Source: Larix kaempferi (Eukaryota > Streptophyta > Pinopsida > Pinales > Pinaceae). Taken from it: DNA of 64,000 bases. This document shows positions 57,101 through 64,000 of the stretch, piece after piece. Both the position numbers and the translations under genes were made by a program. The notes beneath the pieces were generated by a model. The model had not been told where the DNA came from. It saw only the letters and a list, made by a program, of their open reading frames with translations, and made no database searches. The stretch spans positions 620,001 through 684,000 of the forward strand of contig BSBM01001662.1 of the NCBI GenBank assembly GCA_027924585.1, written 5' to 3'. Position 1 is the first letter of the stretch. The number at the start of each line of letters is the position of its first letter.

Positions 57101-60100
57101 AATTTGAATGCTTAGTATTGTCAACTGCGAATATAGTTGAATTAAACTTAAGCTCAAACACATCATTATTGAAAGTGTTTATCCTAAGACCCAATCATTT
57201 TCGAACCATTCGAAACCATTAACTATGAAGGATGCTGCTAATTTCATGTTTGTTTTTATTCTTAATAAAATAATAAAAAATGTATATAAGCTGCTTTCTA
57301 AAACTTATGTGTAAGTAAACTTTTAAAAAATTATGTGTTTATACATGTATTTAAGCAGTTGATGCAACATGTTCAGTGTGTCCGGAAATGTCAAAGCGTC
57401 TTCAATACAAAACACATTGATGTAATGTTATGAAATTTTAACAGTTATTAAAAAAGTTTTTAATAATTTTTTTATCATATATAAAATAAATCTATTTTTA
57501 TAACAATTATTAAAAAATAAAAAATAAAATTACGATAGATATAAATTAAATTTATTTTTATGATTGCATATTACTATCTATTCATTTTACAATTTCATGA
57601 AACATATTTATTTTACTTTTGTATTGAATTGAATTAATTCAAACTATAATTTGTATGATTTGTAATTAGTGTGAATCAATGTTATTAGAAGTTATTATAT
57701 ACAATAGGTTCTTTGGATAAATAAATTAAGTTGGAGTGTTAATTAATATTTATTAGAAACTACTATATATAAAAAGTTCTTTAGGTGAATGTTAATTAAT
57801 TGAATTTGTTATTATTTAATAAGTGAAGTTATTTATTTAATAGTTTATTTATTTATATTTAATAAGTTGTTATTTATTCAAGTGGTTTTCATTAATGAGT
57901 GGTGTTAAATTTTTATTTGAGTTTAAGTTGATTTGATTATAAATCTGGGAAATTTAAATAAATAAGTGTTAAATAAAAGATATCATTTCATTCACAATGC
58001 ATTGTGAACCTTATGTCATTTATTGATGTCAATGCAATGCGAACCTTATATTATTCATTAATTAGAGTTCTATCCTTGGCATTTCAAACTTTAAGTAATT
58101 TTTAAGTAAACTAGATTTAGTGTGACTCACTTTAATATGTTTAGAACTACAAATTATTTAAGTTAATATGCTAAATAAAACATTATTTTCAATAAGTTAT
58201 TTTAATCATTCTATATGTGTATCATTATGTAAAAACTTATTAGGGAAAGTATATATGTTCAAGATTTCCTACTTACAAAAAAAGCTTAGCCAAGGGATTG
58301 GAGCCTTATAAATCGCTATAAAATTGGGGTTTAGTGCTTATCATTTTTTATGGTTCCTAAAAGAAATTGTTCATTCTTCACCTTTTTATCTTTAGTTCAT
58401 TTTTCTCCATTTCCAATACAGCTTTGTGAACAGCCTAGTTGTTAGATATTCACTTGTAAATGAGTTATAAGGAAGAAAAAGTTTTCAATAACATAGTATT
58501 TGCATAGTTTCGGTTAGTATTAGTATTTCAAATGTTGTTGTGTGGAGCTTCAATCTAAATCTCATGTATTCTAAATAAGGTTGCACATAAGTTGAATAGA
58601 GACCATAACCAATTTTAAAGGAAAATATGTGCCAATGACGACTAAAAGTAGAGGGTAGATAGTCAATTGATATTGTATTCATAATCTTGAATTGATTGGG
58701 CTATAAGAACTTCTTTTAAAGATCACTCTATACAATTTTAATAATTTTTTTTTGTTGATATACACATTTGATAAAGTGAACTTGTTAATGGTGAATGTTT
58801 CGTAGAGTTTTGGGCTTGTCATTGAAACCATTACAAATTTACAACCCACATCAACATTGCACCCATTAAAATCCTTATAGAAATTCACCCTCAAAGATTT
58901 TTGAAAATAGTCTCAACAAAAACACATTTCTCTCAAATAAAAAATGGAAAGAATAAAAAATAATAAAATTCATAATTAAACCAATCTATAAAACCCTCGC
59001 TCACAATCTCCATAAATCAAAGTCAATTTAAATGATGCTTCACATATCAATGCAAGGTTACAAACATTGCAAATAATTATTTCCAATTTGTCCTAACAAA
59101 ATATATGATTCTAATTATTATTCTTACTATTTTAATCAAATTCATAATTATTTGTATATTTGAAATTTTTACAATTATTATACTATAGTCATTTTATATA
59201 TTTTTAAAATTATTTTTTTAATATTGAATTTCAATTTTCCTTTTAGTACATTAAAGTTCTCTATTATGTTATATTTATTGAAATTACATGTAATTCTATA
59301 TTGATTTAAACTATATTTTATAATTCAATAATACCATAAAGAAAAAATTCCAAAAATTCTATTTGATTTATTATTTTAATTTTTTTTTAAATATTAAATT
59401 ACTAATTCCATAATTTTCAAATACCATGAAAAGTACACATAATTATCTTGGTGATATTAAATGGAATTTGTTTAAAGTAAACATTATAATTTAGCTCTTT
59501 CAAACATTATAATTTAGTTGTTTTATTATTATTGTAATAAAATTTATTATAATTTAGTTGTTAAATTCGAGAATAATGCATAATTGTAAAATTTGTTATA
59601 GAGTTTAGATTTTATATTTAGTTTAGCATTTAAAATCTTATATAACTTTCATATTTTAAAGATAAAATAAAACAACAATAATTTATTAATTATATATTTT
59701 TATGTTTCATTTTAGTTTGAATATCATTATAGGTGTGTTGAAAATTTTCTATATCATTTTTATTTTTATTGTTATATGTTAAATATAAACAATGTAAATT
59801 TTTTTTAGCCTTGAATTTATTAAATATTTAAAAAAAATAAAAAAAGAAATTTAAACCGAAGTTTATAAATGTTTAAAAATTAGAGTTAATATCACTAATA
59901 TAGATCCATCTTAACTTTGAATTTATCATGTACATATAGGAATCAAATCCATAGAGGTTTAAACTATTTTTAGAGTGCAAAAACTTAAAGAAAAGTTTGC
60001 ACTTCAAGGGATTTCATCCCTATCGATCTAGATCGGGAGTTAAAATGGATCTATGCTCATGATAAAAATCTATTAGATGAAATCATAAAGATGAATGCCA

Positions 60101-60150
60101 CATGAGCATTATAAAAAAACATATAAATTTTAACCAGGTAAACATAGATA
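57101..60150. other. AT-rich intergenic DNA, no gene seen
   Basis: Very AT-rich with long A and T runs. No frame longer than about 70 codons with plausible composition, no repeat array and no RNA gene recognised. Confidence 0.6.
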
Positions 60151-60156
60151 AATTGT

Positions 60157-60650
60157 GATGTCCCATTCAATTTGATGTTTACTACAATAATGGTTGAGTA
60201 GCCTATTAGGCTCCCATAGGCTATAGCCACCATATATGGGATTTGTTTGTTGCTACTTAACTCGGAAAATTATTTTTCTTATGAAAGTGGTATTGGATGA
60301 CCCATGCTATTGTCTTTGGTATTGGGCTAAAAAATAAGATAAAAGAGGAGGCACTCATCCACTATCGACATGTTGATTTGATATTGAGTTCTTATGACTA
60401 TTTAGGGGTTTCTTTGGCGTTTTCATTAGGGTTTCAAAAAACCCTTCCACCCATTGTGGTTTAGTTTCGGTGGTGATATATCCACCAATCTAGACAAGGA
60501 GGAGGATCCATCCAGGATTTTTGCTTGAGCTTCATCTTTTGGTTTGGCATCATTCTGGGAGAGCGACCAATTAGAAGTAGAAGAGCCATGGCATATTACT
60601 GGTGTTTGATCTACTTATTGTGTGTTTTCAGCGGCCATAGCAGCCATTAG
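60157..60650 (+). mobile_element. Possible LTR-like fragment
   Basis: Starts TGTGATGTCCCATTC, the kind of 5' end seen in plant LTRs and similar to the nested element's TGTCATGTCCC. It continues with a higher-GC segment containing TTTAGGGGTTTC and GTTTCAAAAAACCC, typical of LTR R/U5 sequence. No partner LTR, PBS or TSD was found, so the call is tentative. A short open stretch, 60622-60837, lies at its end. Confidence 0.25.
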
Positions 60651-60839
60651 AGCTTGTAATCCGGGTTTCATTCATAATAAAAATGCCAAGGATGTTTCTC
60701 TTATTTCATGTGCAAAGCATTTGATTAAATATTTAATTGAATGCAAAATTGTTATAGATCAATGTAGTTTACAAGTGTTTGTCAAAATGCAACCAAATTA
60801 CCATATTTCCTCTATTTGCATTGATGATACTACATAAAT

Positions 60840-62100
60840 TCTATTATATCCATATCAAGTAATTAATTGGACATAGCCAAACCTGCATTGTTAAAAATTA
60901 TATCAATTAGTGAATTAGCTAATATATGACATGTGGTTAAAAATATTAGAAATTCATACCATCCAAAATTAAAAACTTCATAAAGTAAGTAAATATATAT
61001 ATATATAATAGCTCATATGAGATTTTATATTTTACACAATACATAGAAGATTAACAACTTTATAAAGTAATGAATATATATTAGCTCATATGAGATTTCA
61101 TATTTCACATGGTAACATAGAAAATTAAAACTTCATTAAGTAGATATACATCGTAGCTCATATGAGATTTCACAATTCACATATTAACATAGAAAATGAT
61201 TTCGACTTATCATTCCTTATAATTTGTAATCCTTCTCAACAATGGATGCGCTAATACCAATTGACTACGATATATATGCATCCGGTATTATTTATAATCT
61301 TCAACGGTAAATTAAAAAGGATGACAGCGTATTCAAGTAAATGTTTTAAACATAAACATAAGTAGTTACCGCACCCTCCATTATCATAATGTAAATACAG
61401 CGCATTCAATTACAACGAAATAAGATTATAATAATAACCTGTATTCACTTTTAAACATATACAGTCACAACACAATACATTAAATAAACAGGTGTATCCG
61501 AATTGCTTTCAAATAATACGTAATAGAGTTATAACACTAATGCCTATATTTATTCAATTCCGAGATAACTTTAAAGCATTCCTCTTGGTGATGAGTCAAT
61601 GATAAGCTGTCGGTCGTAAGTGCACTCAAGAAGGACGAACACCAGGACGACGCTCTACTCCAGCCACGTTGTTTTAATTGTTGAACGTAATTAGTGGGCG
61701 TTCGGCGTTGCAGTAACCATTTCCATAACAGGCCAATCGGCCAAATAACAAAACAGGTGACAACTCAAGTTTAAGCATAATTAATTTGGTTAATTTATAC
61801 TGATTTCCAGCTACATCAGTCATCTAAAGGCAGATCTCGACTAACACAAGGATTCGATCTCTATGACTATTGCGCAGTCACACGATCTGGAGATTGCCTT
61901 GATCTTGGCGTCCTTTTGAAAATATAAGGACAATCGAACACTGTAACTATGTAGCAGTCAAGTGATCGAGGATGTACTAATCGTTTTCAGGGGGTTAAAT
62001 CGATTCTGGCGACTACGGGCATTTGCAGGATCTGATGATCGAAGTCTATCTCAGGACATTTCACAATAGAACATCTGAAACTAAGAAAAATATTGATTAT
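60840..62100. other. No supported gene
   Basis: AT-rich. The phrase AGCTCATATGAGATTT recurs near 61010, 61083 and 61156, a three-fold ~73-bp spaced repeat. Nothing else was found. Confidence 0.5.
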
Positions 62101-62134
62101 TGAATCCAAGGAAGAATGCGATCGGATCTTAGTT

Positions 62135-62570
62135 TCGAACGCTGCCATTAAAAGCGCAGAGTCGATACGATTGTGAGGTTGATACGAAGCTCAATCATGA
62201 AATGTAAATCCAGAACGGAAGTCTCAGGCAATAGAAATCATAAATTATTGACCATAAACTGGAGATGGAATACTGCCATTAGAAATGCAGAGTCGATCTA
62301 AGCGTCGGTCAATACGAAACTCCACATGAATTATAGATCTCGAACGGAAGTTGCACGCAAATAAAAAAAAACTATAAATTAATGCCCAGAGGCTAGAGAT
62401 CGAATGCTGCCAATAAAATTCAGAGTCGATCTAAGCGTAGGTCAATACAAAACTCTATATGAATTATAGATCTGGAACAGCAGTCGTAAGCAAATAAAAG
62501 CCATAATTTATTGCCCAGAGACTAGAGATCGAATGCTGCCAATAAAATGCAGAGTCGATCTATTGACAAG
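62135..62570. repeat. ~130-bp tandem repeat, 3.5 copies
   Basis: The landmark [GA]CTGCCA[AT]TA..A..GCAGAGTCGAT recurs at 62141, 62272, 62406 and 62535 (131, 134, 129 bp). Each unit also has GGTCAATACGAAACTC and GAATTATAGATCTCGAACGG. Confidence 0.85.
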
Positions 62571-63312
62571 ATGTAGTGGCAGGAGGAGAAATAGGGCAGG
62601 TCGGCCTCTGATCGTCAAACTGAAACGGATAAATTGCCCTAATTGATACAGCCAGATTCCGCACTTCTTTCCCAGATTGAACTGGTTCGTTCCAATTTAA
62701 ATACTGAGACAGAGGAACATACATTTCTAAATGCTATAACACAGTTTATGACGTCTAATAAAATCAATTATTTGCAAATACAGTATTCGGATCTATCACT
62801 GATTTTCTTATTTCTACAGTGCAGAAAATAAATCTCTATGTGATTCCATAGACAACAGTATATCTTAATTAGACTCAAGATCAAACTCCACAGTTTTACA
62901 TTCACGCTATGCGAAGGACATAAAACATTTAATTCACAAACATTTTTCTGAATCAAATAAAATATACAAAACAAAGGGGTTACCTCTCCTGTAGTCGCTG
63001 GAAGACGTTCTCTCCGGTAGCCTCCCTCCTTTCGAAGGTTGTGTTGAAATTGGCCCTCAATGTCCTACTGCTGAAGATCTCGATCATTCACCGGCGGACA
63101 CCTCGGTAAACCACCCTACCAGTCCGGAAGTACTCTTCTTCTTTCTAGTCCCCCGAGCTAATCGGGCTGTAGAGTTCACACAGTAATCGAGAAATCCAGC
63201 TTGGGATTCCCCCAACCAAGATTTCCAACCAAACCCTCAATAGCAGCAAGTCTTGAGGCAATTCAAAATTACGATAGTCAGGGTCTGGGTGCCTTACCCA
63301 TTCTCCATGCCT

Positions 63313-63320
63313 TCCTTATA
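63313..63320 (-). promoter_or_regulatory. Candidate TATA box of an unidentified minus-strand transcript
   Basis: The minus strand reads CTTTATAAGGAAGG after an AT-rich block (AATTAATTATTTAATTAA at about 63360-63390). GC-richer, transcript-like sequence follows with a possible donor GAGAG|GTAACC near 62980. It may be a retroelement LTR or a gene 5' end; no coding sequence is found downstream. Confidence 0.3.
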
Positions 63321-63554
63321 AAGAAAAATCTCATGATACACATGTCACTTCATGCATAAATAATTATTTAATTAATTATTTAATTAAAAACAACTCACCC
63401 ATCCAATTGTCAGTTTCTCTAGGAGATGCACCAACATCCCTAAGTTTGCTCATGTCTGTCCCCCAAATATTTTACTTAACTCCTAGCTTTTAGTTGACTA
63501 GATGTTCATGTTTAGGATTCTACTTTGCTCCTAAATAGTGGGTTATATTATTTT

Positions 63555-64000
63555 AAATGCTCAATCCATTTTATACTAGTATATACACTAGTGTATATAC
63601 TTTATATATATATATACAATTCAAATACATTGAGAATCAAAGAGGTGCCGAAACCCTCTAAATATTGTATATATTATTTGAAAACTAGTGTGTATCTTGT
63701 ATATAAACTAGTGTGTATATACATTGGTGTATATACAAATATATATACTGGTGTATATATTAGTATATACTTATATATAGACTAATATATACACTAGTGT
63801 ATATATTGATATATACACTAGTGTATATATTGATATATACACCTGTGTATATATACTTAAATATACATACACTAGTGTATACCAGTATATATACTTAAAT
63901 ATATACTAGTGTATATATCAGTATATATACACCAATGTATATAATCATTTTAATCTCCTCCTTAATACTAGTTATTATGCATTGGTGTATATACATTAGG
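63555..64000. repeat. Palindromic TA-rich minisatellite (ACTAGTGTATATA)
   Basis: Repeated words ACTAGTGTATATA, TGATATATACAC and CTTAAATATATAC. Adjacent copies are in both orientations, so the strand is self-complementary over tens of bases (for example TATACACTAGTGTATA). It runs off the window edge. Confidence 0.88.

Noticed and set aside
60622-60837. 71-codon plus-strand frame preceded by an acceptor-like TTTTCAG
   Set aside because: Too short, no homologous family recognised, no upstream exon seen.
1-64000. tRNA, rRNA or microRNA genes
   Set aside because: No cloverleaf consensus (A/B box pair) or conserved rRNA words were recognised by eye; a tRNAscan/Infernal search was not possible here.

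Overview
The window is repeat-dominated plant nuclear DNA. tRNA-iMet primer-binding sites, TATAAATA boxes, nested LTR retrotransposons, long AT-rich spacers and GT-AG introns all point that way. The chromodomain-free Ty3/gypsy pol resembles, from memory, the IFG7-like elements of conifers, so a gymnosperm is my best guess, not a demonstrated fact. No intact host gene, rRNA or tRNA gene was found.

Layout: (1) 1-1607, minus strand: the 5' part of a Ty1/copia element (LTR, PBS, start of gag) whose remainder lies to the left of the window. It is inserted into (2) 1608-7213, minus strand, a decayed Ty3/gypsy element (LTR, PBS, gag, protease). (3) 7214-12550: a pyrimidine-rich minisatellite, a cluster of GTGCAC palindromes, a 720-bp direct duplication and an unrecognised decayed plus-strand gene (11178-12091). 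(4) 12555-15785: a tandem array of about nine ~358-bp satellite monomers, followed by TTTCTAGGG-type repeats. (5) 16456-41507: one very large Ty3/gypsy element, minus strand, with both LTRs and a near-perfect 5-bp target duplication. It carries gag with up to five zinc-knuckle motifs, protease, a second gag-like domain, RT, RNase H, integrase, and an extra ORF downstream of integrase with its own TATAAATA box. A non-autonomous LTR element (25274-32009, plus strand, perfect 5-bp TSD) is nested in it. A 4.7-kb block covering that nested element's 3' end and the adjacent gag/protease was then duplicated in tandem. (6) 41508-47509: telomere-like degenerate repeats, a four-exon decayed gene on the minus strand (44089-45967) and a second GTGCAC palindrome cluster. 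(7) 47510-54803: a complete Ty1/copia element, minus strand, with perfect TSD. Its single 1356-codon frame has six stops, no frameshift and two mutated catalytic residues. Three different tandem arrays lie in its 3' untranslated part. (8) 54804-64000: mostly AT-rich non-coding DNA with short tandem duplications, ~130-bp repeats, a possible LTR/promoter segment and a palindromic (TA)n-rich minisatellite at the right edge.

Relative ages follow from nesting and from LTR differences counted by eye. The large gypsy is oldest (about 10% over the first 130 bp of its LTRs). The copia at 47.5 kb differs by about 4%, the nested element by about 2% and the two copies of the duplicated block by about 1%. 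The two decayed genes of regions 3 and 6 point toward each other, with related palindrome clusters outside them. They may be the ends of one large, heavily invaded DNA element; this is the least explained part of the window.
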